From positions 174,509,868 through 174,573,867 of the forward strand of contig OX235279.1 of NCBI GenBank assembly GCA_944472155.2: a DNA stretch of 64,000 bases, in the 5' to 3' direction. Made by a program: the position numbers and the translations under genes. Positions 34,601-41,214 of the stretch are shown here, in pieces. Numbering within the stretch: the first letter of the stretch is position 1; each line of letters starts with the position of its first letter. The notes below the pieces were generated by a model. It searched no databases and was not told the origin of the DNA. It saw only the letters and a program-made list of their open reading frames with translations. This DNA is from Trichobilharzia szidati. Lineage: Eukaryota > Platyhelminthes > Trematoda > Strigeidida > Schistosomatidae.

Positions 34601-34679
34601 GTCTAAAACGACATTGTAAAGTGCCATCCATCGCGTTGAATACACCACCTAGATCTTCACCTTCGGTTATCAGCAGATC
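23569..34679 (-). CDS. DOMON / cytochrome b561 membrane protein, FRRS1-like (five exons, 5' incomplete)
   Basis: Five minus-strand exons join in compatible phases: 34438-34679, 33229-33360, 32088-32421, 29112-29370 and 23569-23681. The first supplies the end of a DOMON domain (DLLITEGEDLGG, DGTLQCRFRR, NAYHLIVTRGD). The third begins the cytochrome b561 domain with AKTHGCLMVLAWVLCASIG, ARYYKDVWPN and WFQSHRILQG, and two to three membrane helices; the H in THG and H in SHR are the usual haem ligands. The fourth adds PAHEYRPWFNWIHFFVG and two more helices. The last gives a short cytoplasmic tail ending SVSIL. This order matches FRRS1, a haem-binding transmembrane ferric reductase. The upstream reeler domain and first half of DOMON were not found and may lie in the gap at 39.3 kb or outside the window. 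The second exon (rich in Cys: ISCQPDDCINCP) is not a recognised part of the family. Confidence 0.8.
23925..24080 (+). repeat. SINE, Smα-like
   Basis: 'GCAGCTGAATAGTAGCCAAT', 'GAGCTCGCCTTGTAACC', then GTGTGCATTGCTGAAGAATC, GGTGAAACAACCAGCTGTCC and AGTACTCC. The ribozyme core is degenerate. Confidence 0.6.
24338..24660 (+). mobile_element. solo LTR, family A (323 bp, 5-bp TSD)
   Basis: Starts TGTCAATGGA, ends TTCCTTGACA, and parallels 3211-3521 throughout ('AGCCATTGGCGGGCAA', 'GAATACTGGTGTTTTGGA'). Flanked by ACCTC at 24333-24337 and 24661-24665. It lies in the long intron between the last two exons of the FRRS1-like gene. Confidence 0.87.
24665..24950 (+). repeat. repeat D (5' part of a non-LTR element?), unsplit copy
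   Basis: 'TCCAATACAAGTAGTCCAGA', 'GAGACGACTGATAAACTCGT' and 'AAAGCTCACTTCAAATTGAA' match the two halves at 34.95-35.01 and 37.15-37.32 kb that flank the 35-kb PLE. It serves as the paralogous empty site. Confidence 0.65.
24950..25345 (+). pseudogene. non-LTR reverse transcriptase C-terminal fragment
   Basis: Frames give VEHVDYFTNLRSCIGPKR, ECVYCLVAVRSLLLYGCET and then broken pieces (VENMNVKAGCL). The pattern (YLGS-like, ...VRSLLLYGCETW) is that of RT thumb regions in flatworm RTE/CR1 elements. At least two frameshifts and several stops. Confidence 0.65.
25346..25629. other. probable 3' tail of the preceding non-LTR fragment
   Basis: No coding signal. It continues without a break from the RT fragment. 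Confidence 0.35.
25699..25741 (-). ncRNA. hammerhead-like motif, PLE end family 2
   Basis: Minus strand: CAGC / TTGATGA / short stem II / GAAA / AAGA-loop-TCTT / C / GCTG. All elements are in order, but the first core base is T instead of C, which should block cleavage. Confidence 0.45.
26221..26691 (-). CDS. PLE GIY-YIG endonuclease fragment
   Basis: This 156-aa frame has VYQFTCSCGGRYIGRSTRVL (GIY-YIG first half at about residues 32-51), then VQEHYPTWLRKG and IIEHLVDNDH, equivalent to the 16.5-kb PLE nuclease. It ends LSWSFSFFAKVW, running past the usual PW end because the family stop is lost. No RT part is present, so it is a 5'-truncated copy with no function of its own. It lies in an intron of the FRRS1-like gene, same strand. 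Confidence 0.8.
   Translation of the reverse strand: MNALNAASLRIAFTSRPLLFNNLKDKTPLLTNSMCVYQFTCSCGGRYIGRSTRVLSKKVQEHYPTWLRKGGSGAIRSGIIEHLVDNDHPISIASTFKVIYKAKSNLPKSLRTRLICIAEAIFGYRNRRARSLCTEKVRSTPPLQLSWSFSFFAKVW
26755..26794 (+). ncRNA. hammerhead-like motif, PLE end family 2
   Basis: Inverted partner of 25699-25741. CAGC/GCTG stem I, TTGATGA, AAATTCGTT, GAAA, AAGAGTCTCTT and C at the cleavage position. Confidence 0.45.
26825..27340. other. non-coding stretch
   Basis: A CA run at about 27022-27045. No gene or clear repeat is seen. Confidence 0.4.
27345..27545. repeat. small inverted pair of PLE ends
   Basis: 'GATAAGATTTTATTTTGATG' at the left is inverted at the right ('ATCAAAATAAAATCTTGTTC'). 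Between is 'GACCACGTTTCGAGCACAAT', a PLE end of the family at 35-37 kb. Confidence 0.6.
27575..27805 (+). pseudogene. RTE-type element C-terminal fragment
   Basis: Encodes NQEPTVKQIGRKKWRRIGHT and LRKPSSDITRQAIARVKPE, the classical RTE (SR2-like) C-terminus. It then loses frame over 'GGTGACTTGTAGGAGGTCAT'. Confidence 0.75.
27838..28450 (+). pseudogene. PLE fragment: GIY-YIG part and 3' end
   Basis: The frame 27896-28159 encodes MRVSRRISEHHPAQWLSKGQ, RSAIVSHLVDTEHKID and FKVIYRIPTNLNFALR, the second half of the PLE nuclease. The preceding YQFNSSC-like part is just upstream, in a disrupted frame. The 3' region, about 28105-28450, is repeated directly at 30325-30665. Confidence 0.75.
28620..28970 (+). 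pseudogene. PLE 3' end fragment
   Basis: Encodes a trace of the nuclease C-terminus (LCMQKKQIQPA) then a PLE 3' region ending 'GATAAAGTTATTGAAAATAC' 'TACTCTTTGTTCAG'. It abuts exon 29112-29370. Confidence 0.6.
29112..29370 (-). CDS. FRRS1-like gene, exon with C-terminal b561 helices
   Basis: Acceptor CACTTTTAG, donor AGA/GTAAGT. Starts in phase 0 and ends in phase 1, matching its neighbours. Encodes PFIALCRCNPAHEYRPWFNW and then two hydrophobic helices (FFVGTFAYVLSVPTMMLGL; WILIFFVIFQFIIEIVL). PLE fragments sit within about 200 bp on both sides. Confidence 0.85.
29556..29748 (-). repeat. PLE terminus, inverted relative to 28.1-28.45 kb
   Basis: Reverse complement of the 28.25-28.45 kb 3' region ('ATTGAGCAAAGAATATCC', 'TTCTCTTCTGGCTCTACAAT'). 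Confidence 0.7.
29749..30163 (+). repeat. RTE-type 5' end fragment
   Basis: 'GACCGATAGCTGCTACCTTG', 'ACGTGGTGGTCAGGCTTGCA', 'GGTCGGGGCCCGGATTAACA' and 'CGGCCTCAAGCAGTTGTCCC', ending at TTTCAGGTACCCGAAGACTC. This fits the 5' leader of schistosome RTE elements as I recall it. The shorter copy at 13.4 kb agrees. The 160-codon frame over it is likely incidental or a small leader ORF. Confidence 0.6.
30668..31501 (+). CDS. PLE RT C-terminal region plus GIY-YIG endonuclease
   Basis: About 277 codons are open. It starts after the RT active site (FPMKHESDGKFHFLDIAMQR is the region just past YIDD), then SIYRKPTWKGQYLHFNSFCP and GNGYPQRFINKYGRS. The nuclease has CIYKFTCICRSSYIGRTERR, with CRSS in place of CGAE, then SEHVPKSLCLKG. 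It ends VISLSLPW, the family end. The frame extends upstream into the terminal repeat, so the ATG at 30536 is not a real start. The catalytic RT is missing. Confidence 0.8.
   Translation, partial: ATEFPMKHESDGKFHFLDIAMQRLVDGSLKKSIYRKPTWKGQYLHFNSFCPKSFKRGLVKTLYYRARRLCSTEKLEEEFMFLKNMLKGNGYPQRFINKYGRSEVSNVKQITAGKKAIYIQLDYKSENIVAMVNRRLSTSLAIAYPAAKLVPVYRTTCSLMQSKIDRYPSHVNFNCIYKFTCICRSSYIGRTERRAYLRFSEHVPKSLCLKGTNALNSAITRHLLDMGHEVDLARSFKIINRQKSSLLFKFAEAMSIKDLKLDLCVQKEVVISLSLPW
31590..31640. repeat. (AT)n microsatellite
   Basis: About 25 AT units within the PLE 3' region. Confidence 0.95.
31750..31804 (+). ncRNA. hammerhead-like motif at PLE end
   Basis: CAG / CTGAGCTGATGA / GAAGCCAGC / GAAA / ATAAATGATGGTACCATTTTAT / CTG. 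Core bases CTGATGA and GAAA are both intact. Stem II is very weak. Confidence 0.5.
32088..32421 (-). CDS. FRRS1-like gene, cytochrome b561 core exon
   Basis: Acceptor TTATTTTCACAG, donor AAT/GTAAGT. The first base completes an Arg codon begun in the previous exon; it ends in phase 0. Encodes RPIYGSMTGVAG, KTHGCLMVLAWVLCASIGVI, WFQSHRILQG, LTCISIILIFIY and YIHPILGLIVFSLALIN. Confidence 0.9.
32483..32758 (+). CDS. PLE GIY-YIG endonuclease C-terminal fragment
   Basis: A 91-aa frame, RIQEHHPAWLRKGNSGAIRS, IIEHLVNTDHSIST, FKVIYRVKNNLPKAI, ending PLLLSW. Nearly the same protein as in the 43.1-44.3 kb copy. It lacks the YIG half and cannot be active. Confidence 0.8.
   Translation: MKTKRIQEHHPAWLRKGNSGAIRSAIIEHLVNTDHSISTNASFKVIYRVKNNLPKAIQFRHLCIVKALAIHIEKPELCIHKGITQPLLLSW
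33150..33188 (+). ncRNA. hammerhead-like motif, PLE end family 2 (decayed core)
   Basis: CAGC/GCTG stem I and GAAA are present, but the core reads TAAGAAA. Probably inactive. Confidence 0.35.
33229..33360 (-). CDS. FRRS1-like gene, Cys-containing linker exon
   Basis: Donor ATCAG/GTTAGT, acceptor AAATCAAAAG by phase. Encodes KGMMELYIIHDMKDDIISCQ, PDDCINCPAVIKTLSALTRY and PSI. The acceptor lacks a good pyrimidine tract, so the upstream edge is the least certain of the five exons. Confidence 0.65.
33365..33900. mobile_element. PLE fragments (two oppositely oriented pieces)
   Basis: 33370-33720, minus: a degraded nuclease C-terminus (SHTIGWKTYLY, RLINKYLFHGI), the family of the 35-kb element. 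33735-33890, plus: a PLE end with a hammerhead-like motif at 33801-33850. Confidence 0.7.
33801..33850 (+). ncRNA. hammerhead-like motif at PLE end
   Basis: GCAG, then an exact CTGATGA, stem II region, GAAG in place of GAAA, AT-rich stem III and CTGC. The cleanest core start of the set, but with GAAG. Confidence 0.45.
33901..34250 (-). pseudogene. RTE-type element, 3' end
   Basis: Plus-strand 'GTTCCTAGTGGAACATAGGG', 'GCCGCTTCCCTTTCGGGTTC' and 'TGGCCTCCTCAGCGAGTGAG' parallel 37.93-38.2 kb. It is the WIGHTLR-type C-terminal region read backward. No intact frame. Confidence 0.7.
34438..34679 (-). CDS. FRRS1-like gene, DOMON C-terminal exon
   Basis: Acceptor CAACTATAG, donor CATC/GTGAGT. Encodes about 80 aa: DLLITEGEDLGGVFNAMDGT, LQCRFRRRVRPLDTVHQL, AYHLIVTRGDERKKDGFGRP and QRPVVIT. 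Phase 2 at its end fits the next exon. Confidence 0.8.
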
Positions 34680-34814
34680 CTATAGTTGAATGAGATAAGA
34701 AGAATAGTTAACCAAGCTTAATTCAGAGAAATGAAATAACATGGGGTGATTTTTTAACAGTTTTTTACGCTTTCATTTTTGGCAGACAGAGCTGAGTGAA
34801 GTGATTTTATTTAT

Positions 34815-35013
34815 TTGTGTGTGTGTGTGTGACATCAATTCCTAAAGGTTTGAAGAGTCTTGCAGCGATTTCTTTGTACAAGGTAAGATTTTTTCTTTGT
34901 TCCCATTGAGGGCTATGGAGGAGGTCCCCCAACCATACATAAGGAACGTCTCCATACCAATACAAGTAGACTAGAGGCTCTGGAAACAGACAAAAGCAGC
35001 TAATTACGTTCAA
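34815..35013 (+). repeat. repeat D, left half (split by PLE)
   Basis: Its right part, 'TACCAATACAAGTAGACTAG', parallels 24.70 kb. It continues at 37149 after the PLE. Confidence 0.6.
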
Positions 35014-35510
35014 TGATATAAGAATAAAACTTGGGCACTGTGGTAGAGTGTAATTCCATTATGGGTAAATTTTTATTTTGATAGAGTCTCACAGTGTTAT
35101 ACAGTAATATTTACTGATGACGTTTCGAGCACAAGCTATTGCTCATAATCATATCAAGTTACTCACACAACTTCTTTCCTTCATTTATATACATGTGTGG
35201 AATCGACTAGATATTGGAATAAAATTCAATATGAGATAATGTACATTCAGAAATAATAGTACGAGTGTTATTAATCCATTGCAATTAGATGGGAAATACG
35301 ACGAGTGTTTTTATAGTCATAATAAGTTGATTGTTAGAATGTGTTTGAATGGAAATAGATTATTTATTATCCTCTTCTGATTTGACTGGTGGCAATAATA
35401 CGAGTGGTATTAATCCATTGCAATTAGATGGGAAATACGACGAGTGTTTTTTACAGTCATAATAAGTTGATTGTTATAATGTTATGATGTGCTTGAATGG
35501 AAATAGAATT

Positions 35511-36011
35511 TTAAGACAATTTATCATCTTCTTCTGATTTGACTGGCGGCAATAATATCTTCCATATTTCTGGTATTTGCATTGAGTCACTTCTGTTGCA
35601 TGTGTTGGGTGTAGATTCGATGAACAAAGATTCAGTAATCAACCTCTCTTTCCACCTACCTAGATTACTTTTTAGAATTTTAACCCTCTCCCACCCTATT
35701 GTGTGGTTGTGTGTTAATGCATGCATTGCGATTGCCGAGCTTTTTTCTAAATTACTTATCTTCTCTGGGTCAACCATTCTTATCTTAGCTAAATTCTTAT
35801 GTTCTGACAATCTGACTACCCCTGACCTACTAGTTTGACCTATGTAGTTGACCTCACAGTCATTGCAGGGTATTTTGTAAATTATATTATTTTGTCTAAT
35901 TGGGTCCACTGGGTCCTTTAACCTACAGAGCTTGTCCCTGAGTGAGTTTGTAGGTTTAAATGCCACCCTAATTAAATGTTTAACAAACCGAGCAATGGCA
36001 CTAAGTAGCAC
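35511..36011 (-). CDS. PLE GIY-YIG endonuclease, left-arm copy
   Basis: The 5'-most 12 codons come from the spacer. The remainder, from IRVAFKPTNSLRDKLCRLKD to the end, repeats the protein of the right arm. The nuclease is incomplete upstream. Confidence 0.75.
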   Translation of the reverse strand: MLLSAIARFVKHLIRVAFKPTNSLRDKLCRLKDPVDPIRQNNIIYKIPCNDCEVNYIGQTSRSGVVRLSEHKNLAKIRMVDPEKISNLEKSSAIAMHALTHNHTIGWERVKILKSNLGRWKERLITESLFIESTPNTCNRSDSMQIPEIWKILLPPVKSEEDDKLS

Positions 36012-36699
36012 AAAAAAAGACCTTAATGATGAAATAAAACAGATAGAAGAGGCGTTGGTTTTAAATAACTATCCTCTAAAATTCATTAGGAAGATTGAAA
36101 AACGCCAAAAGAAAAATAAAAAGAATTGTGAAACTAGTAGTAATAAAATAAATAAGAGAGAATATAAGTCATCTACAGTTATACCATATAAAGAAGGGAC
36201 ATCTGAGACCCTACGTAGGATTCTAAATAAAGCAGGAATTAGGGTGGCATTTAAACCTACAAACTCACTCAGGGACAAGCTCTGTAGGTTAAAGGACCCA
36301 GTGGACCCAATTAGACAAAATAATATAATTTACAAAATACCCTGCAATGACTGTGAGGTCAACTACATAGGTCAAACTAGTAGGTCAGGGGTAGTCAGAT
36401 TGTCAGAACATAAGAATTTAGCTAAGATAAGAATGGTTGACCCAGAGAAGATAAGTAATTTAGAAAAAAGCTCGGCAATCGCAATGCATGCATTAACACA
36501 CAACCACACAATAGGGTGGGAGAGGGTTAAAATTCTAAAAAGTAATCTAGGTAGGTGGAAAGAGAGGTTGATTACTGAATCTTTGTTCATCGAATCTACA
36601 CCCAACACATGCAACAGAAGTGACTCAATGCAAATACCAGAAATATGGAAGATATTATTGCCGCCAGTCAAATCAGAAGAAGATGATAAATTGTCTTAA
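35932..36699 (+). CDS. PLE linker plus GIY-YIG endonuclease, right-arm copy
   Basis: An open frame of 255 aa. Residues 1-14 come from antisense of the left arm. The spacer supplies ALVLNNYPLKFIRKIEKRQK, the PLE linker (compare NGFPPRFIDK). Then come the basic KKNKKNCETSSNK and the nuclease: NNIIYKIPCNDCEVNYIGQT with Cys-x2-Cys and YIG, RSGVVRLSEHKN, and IAMHALTHNHTIGWERVKIL. This is a different PLE family from those at 16.5 and 43.6 kb (CNDCEVNYIGQT versus CSCGAEYIGRT). No RT is present. The start codon lies in the fused arm, so the native protein began further upstream. Confidence 0.8.
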   Translation: MSLSEFVGLNATLIKCLTNRAMALSSTKKDLNDEIKQIEEALVLNNYPLKFIRKIEKRQKKNKKNCETSSNKINKREYKSSTVIPYKEGTSETLRRILNKAGIRVAFKPTNSLRDKLCRLKDPVDPIRQNNIIYKIPCNDCEVNYIGQTSRSGVVRLSEHKNLAKIRMVDPEKISNLEKSSAIAMHALTHNHTIGWERVKILKSNLGRWKERLITESLFIESTPNTCNRSDSMQIPEIWKILLPPVKSEEDDKLS

Positions 36700-37148
36700 A
36701 ATTCTATTTCCATTCAAGCACATCATAACATTATAACAATCAACTTATTATGACTGTAAAAAACACTCGTCGTATTTCCCATCTAATTGCAATGGATTAA
36801 TACCACTCGTATTATTGCCACCAGTCAAATCAGAAGAGGATAATAAATAATCTATTTCCATTCAAACACATTCTAACAATCAACTTATTATGACTATAAA
36901 AACACTCGTCGTATTTCCCATCTAATTGCAATGGATTAATAACACTCGTACTATTATTTCTGAATGTACATTATCTCATATTGAATTTTATTCCAATATC
37001 TAGTCGATTCCACACATGTATATAAATGAAGGAAAGAAGTTGTGTGAGTAACTTGATATGATTATGAGCAATAGCTTGTGCTCGAAACGTCATCAGTAAA
37101 TATTACTGTATAACACTGTGAGACTCTATCAAAATAAAAATTTACCCA

Positions 37149-37420
37149 TAATTACGTTCAAGTTCACCAGGAGAGATGACTGATAAACTCGTGGATAAAT
37201 TTAAAAGCTCACTTCAAATTGAAGTGTGCGTGGAAGATGTTGGCTAGTAAGGCAAAGAAAGCTTCGCAAGATAACCATCTAGCTCAGAGAACACATCTAC
37301 ATAGGAATTATTAAATGTGATGTACAAAATTCTATAATTCTTTGGGTGGGGGTAAAACTATACCATTCTGAGAATATATGCACGCGAGTTTTGTACGGCT
37401 TCTCTAGGGATTTGAGAAGT
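37149..37420 (+). repeat. repeat D, right half
   Basis: 'CACCAGGAGAGATGACTGAT', 'AAACTCGTGGATAAATTTAA' and 'AAAGCTCACTTCAAATTGAA' match 24.76-24.9 kb. Confidence 0.65.
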
Positions 37421-37649
37421 TACACATGAACTGTTGGACAGCATAATACACAATAAATATATTATGTGGCCTGCTTTATTTCAGCATTTCCTGTAATCAC
37501 ATTCTTTATATATACTACTTATCCAAATTGAATACTAGCCAACGCATATACAAAATTTATAGATACCTACAACACAGAAAAACCGTCGTAGGTTTCGTGT
37601 GAAACGACTAGAAGTAATCAACAATGAAAAAACCAACTATGGTATATGA

Positions 37650-37885
37650 AGGCGTCGGTGGTACAGCGGTTAGGACGCTCGCCAACCAAGCACATGGCCC
37701 GGGGTTCAATCTCCGGTCACCGGTGCACTCCTTTACCTCGCTAAACCAGAAATAAAAGCTGGTAAAGAGGAAAGGTTGGGCATGAGGCTAGCAACCCCAT
37801 CCAGTAAAAATAAGCACCAATGCTACCGAAACTTCGAGCCTCTAGCTTGAAGCCCTATGTTCCAATGGGAACGTGAAGAAACAAA
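37650..37885 (+). repeat. tRNA-derived SINE, second family
   Basis: GGCGTCGGTGGTACAGCGGT, B box GGGGTTCAATCTCCGG, then TTACCTCGCTAAACCAGAAA and the tail TATGTTCCAATGGGAACG. Close to the 23-kb copy. Confidence 0.8.
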
Positions 37886-37929
37886 AAGAAAGATATATGA
37901 AGAGAATTTGGGCATTGTGATAGAGTAAA

Positions 37930-38480
37930 ATCCTCATTATTATTATTTCCTTTAGTTCCTAGAGGAAAACAGGGCTTCAGCCGTGCGTCTCCATTGCGTT
38001 CGGTTCTCTGCTAGAGTCTTCACTTCGCTCCAAGTCTGCCCACACGTTTTCATCTCCTCTTCACATCACCTCCTCCAAGTCACCCTTGCACTGACGACCA
38101 ACTCGCCGCTTCCCTTTAGGGTTCCACTCAAGGGCTTGTCTAGTGATGTCACTTGATGGTTTCCTCAGAGTATGGCCAGCCAATCCATCTCCATTTCTTC
38201 CTGCCTATTTATTGCACAATCAGTTCCTTGTTGGTTTGCTCCCAGAGATTTCTGTTGCTGATCTTTTCTGGCCGGCCATCTGATCTTGAGTATTGAGTGA
38301 AGGCAGCTGTTAATGAAGGTCTGTAGTTTGTTTGAGATGCTCTTTATGATGCGCAGTGCAAGTATCTGATCCGTATGTTAAGTAGCACTGACTTCACATT
38401 GGAGTTGAAAATCCGGATCTTATTTTTGACGCTGAATGGTGTTGACCTCCACACAGACTTGAGAGTTAGGTTACAATTTA
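37930..38480 (-). pseudogene. RTE-type element, 3' part
   Basis: Parallels 9985-10560. The frame 38344-38532 gives NKIRIFNSNVKSVLLNIRIR, the RT end. The WIGHTLR region is at about 38130-38190, read backward. Frames are broken. Confidence 0.72.
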
Positions 38481-38960
38481 ACATTCTCGGAATGTTTAGG
38501 TTTTTCCGAAATTTCACTTTAAAAACTGACACTTTCAGTGATTTTAGTCAACAAAGTCAGTCGTAAAAAAAGCCTCTTGGGAGGTGACCATGCACTTCGC
38601 TCTTCATCATCCCTTACTGCTACTAGCCAAGAGAGATTTGAAACGCTGGAGTCAATTAATTAACAACATCAACCTTTATTGTTTTCTGTACTTCTTATAT
38701 TTATAATCCTCTCAATTTTTTTTTGTTTTCATTTGTTTATTTTCCCATAAGTGTGAACATCATTTAAGTTGTGTTATAACTAGTAATTTTGTATTTCCCT
38801 CACCATGCTGCTATATCAACAGAACATTAGATTCAAAAACCTATGACATACTAATATTTCCAAACTGAATCGACAACACCGTTTGAAACAAACTCACTGT
38901 TATTTTTATTATTATTTAATTTTCTATAGTTGCTTTTTGTAAGGGTTAGCTTTGTTTTTT
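38481..38960. other. non-coding stretch
   Basis: Nothing recognisable. Confidence 0.4.
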
Positions 38961-38964
38961 TATG

Positions 38965-39195
38965 AATTGATCACGGATCGATATCAATAAAAGAACCATT
39001 GAAAACCAGCCACAGGGAGTACTGCCAGACAGCTGTTTCATCCCACTAGTTTGGGAATCATCGGCAGTACGCACCCGCCACACGGGTTCGAACCCAGGAC
39101 CTTCCGGTTACAAGGCAAGCTAGCTCGTATACCATTTAGCCACTGGGACCCGATTCAGTGGCCAGTCCATGAATTCTAACTTCTACCAATTCGTG
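38965..39195 (-). repeat. SINE, Smα-like, well-preserved copy
   Basis: Minus: head with CCGGAAGGTCCTGGGTTCGA, GTGCGTACTGCCGATGATTC, GGGATGAAACAGCTGTCTGG, CAGTACTCC and tail. Confidence 0.75.
39019..39070 (-). ncRNA. hammerhead-ribozyme-like motif in SINE
   Basis: Stem I GTACTG/CAGTAC, core CCGATGA (one base off CTGATGA), stem II TTCCCA...TGGGA-like, GAAA, ACAGCTGT and TC. The best-preserved of the SINE motifs here, though the U-to-C change should reduce or abolish cleavage. Confidence 0.5.
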
Positions 39196-39312
39196 TATTT
39201 AATATTCTCATTTTCTACTTCGAATATTTTTGACTTTATATCGTAAACGTGGCCAAAATTCCTCTGGTTAATTTTGTTTTAATTTTTAATTTTATTGATA
39301 TTTTAAGTAAGC

Positions 39313-39809
39313 NNNNNNNNNNNNNNNNNNNNNNNNNNNNNNNNNNNNNNNNNNNNNNNNNNNNNNNNNNNNNNNNNNNNNNNNNNNNNNNNNNNNNNNN
39401 NNNNNNNNNNNNNNNNNNNNNNNNNNNNNNNNNNNNNNNNNNNNNNNNNNNNNNNNNNNNNNNNNNNNNNNNNNNNNNNNNNNNNNNNNNNNNNNNNNNN
39501 NNNNNNNNNNNNNNNNNNNNNNNNNNNNNNNNNNNNNNNNNNNNNNNNNNNNNNNNNNNNNNNNNNNNNNNNNNNNNNNNNNNNNNNNNNNNNNNNNNNN
39601 NNNNNNNNNNNNNNNNNNNNNNNNNNNNNNNNNNNNNNNNNNNNNNNNNNNNNNNNNNNNNNNNNNNNNNNNNNNNNNNNNNNNNNNNNNNNNNNNNNNN
39701 NNNNNNNNNNNNNNNNNNNNNNNNNNNNNNNNNNNNNNNNNNNNNNNNNNNNNNNNNNNNNNNNNNNNNNNNNNNNNNNNNNNNNNNNNNNNNNNNNNNN
39801 NNNNNNNNN
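39313..39809. other. assembly gap (497 N)
   Basis: Unknown bases only. The apparent open frames across it are artefacts. Confidence 0.99.
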
Positions 39810-40104
39810 CACCTACTCACACATGTAAGGATTGATGTTCAATTAACTAATTAAATAACTGTATATCATTCCACCGTGGAGAATTTCACTGAATGCATTC
39901 CGGTGTTCTTTGTGAATAATTGATGCAAATCTTAGATATCGAATGGTGTCACAGCCTTTCAAATCAGGAAATTGAGAGATCAATCGTCGCCTTGAGTCAA
40001 TGAGATCAAACAGATCATATCAAACTATCCACATTCCAGTTTACTACTACAGCACACTGGTTCTTGAACTTTTCAATATGATAACTGATTCATAATGTGA
40101 GACA

Positions 40105-40235
40105 GAATACACAGCGCGTCTGTAGTTCAATGACAGAATGCACACCAACCATGGAAGTAATCCGGGTTCAATTCCCCCAACAAGGCACTCTGAAATCTCC
40201 TTTAATCTATCAACTCCTCTCCCAACTCGGAACTC
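40105..40235 (+). repeat. tRNA-like repeat unit
   Basis: CGTCTGTAGTTCAATGACAG (A-box-like) and CCGGGTTCAATTCCC (B box) at about the right spacing. No full cloverleaf and no second copy is seen. Confidence 0.35.
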
Positions 40236-40369
40236 AGAAGAATAGAGAAAAGAAAAAGGGGGATATTTATATTCTTTCAAGTATGACAGTCTGAGGTTGA
40301 CAGATACCTGTTTGATCGGTTCTTCTAAAAATTAAATTATTCCGAATAAAGCAAGAAGAAGAAGAGTGG

Positions 40370-40530
40370 TTTGTGCAGAATAATATCGTACCATCATTTA
40401 ATTCGTCAGCTTCTCATCAGTTACTGCTTACAGACTAATTATGTATTTGTACAGAACAGTTCTAGCATACTTGAAAATTTTTTACATTTGATGTCAGTTG
40501 ACAGGAGATTCCGAACTTGGTGAACAGTAC
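40370..40530 (-). repeat. PLE terminus
   Basis: Inverted copy of the end seen at 33.74-33.89 kb. Includes a hammerhead-like motif at 40375-40427. Confidence 0.65.
40375..40427 (-). ncRNA. hammerhead-like motif at PLE end
   Basis: Minus: GCAG, TAA, an exact CTGATGA, GAAGCTGAC, GAAT in place of GAAA, stem III and CTGC. Confidence 0.4.
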
Positions 40531-40799
40531 TCAGAAAATTTCGCTTATTTAGTTCAAACGAATTTCTTTGATTTGAGTTGAACTCAGTATATTCTTACTT
40601 AATGTATTAGTCACTCATTATCTTAAACATTTCTCGTTTATATTACGTAACTCCTTTCCATATTATGCATGCATTTAACTTGTGGAAACTTGAACTGCCT
40701 GTGTAAAAAATATATAAGTGTTATTTCCTGAGCACTGTTCACTAAGTTCGGAACCTCTTGTCAACTGGCGGAACACGTATAAAATTTGCGAGTGTGTGA

Positions 40800-41130
40800 A
40801 AACTTTTTTTGTTTTTGAAAAGAAAAGGCGTTCAACAAAGAGTTACTCTTTTCGGCGATATCATTCTCAAGCTGTACAAACCGCAAATTTATAGTAATTT
40901 CTCTTGGCAACAGAAGGAATATTTCCAAAGATGTGTTAATGCAATAGTTAATTTTTGACAACAAATTACGTAATTTAGAGGGCGTTAATCGGTTAGAAAC
41001 TAAAATAAAGTTACCAAAGTAGGTTGAGTCACGTAATCGAATTGATAGGGTTCAATGAAAAATGAATGAGAGTCAAGTTAATAATCTGAGTAGAATTCAC
41101 TTAAAAATAAACGAAAATGGAGTTAGCACC
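40800..41130 (-). repeat. PLE terminus, family 2
   Basis: 'CAACAAAGAGTTACTCTTTT', 'CGGCGATATCATTCTCAAGC' and 'TGTACAAACCGCAAATTTAT' parallel the left end of the 43-kb element. Confidence 0.6.
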
Positions 41131-41214
41131 AGTCGTCATGAGGGCGGAGATTTAATAGAGGGTGGGAGTAGAAAATAATGTTATTTGTTCTTGGTTTTAA
41201 ACCTTTACCTTCTC

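Larger units (their letters stand above)
35014..37148 (+). mobile_element. Penelope-like element with ~917-bp near-identical inverted arms (13-bp TSD)
   Basis: TAATTACGTTCAA occurs at 35001-35013 and 37149-37161. Arms at about 35056-35973 and 36237-37153 are reverse complements, with no difference in the stretches I compared. A unique 263-bp spacer lies between them. Each arm holds a tandem duplication ('TTAATCCATTGCAATTAGAT' twice). The element interrupts repeat D, whose unsplit relative is at 24.7 kb. Confidence 0.88.

Noticed and set aside
35100..35170. Hammerhead in the arms of the 35-kb PLE (GAAAC with a GAGCA/TGCTC hairpin next to it)
   Set aside because: The hairpin and GAAA fit, but no CTGATGA core in register could be found in this copy or the related ones at 27.4 and 41.5 kb.
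39236..39854. Long open frames on both strands
   Set aside because: They run across the 497-N gap and have no real sequence.
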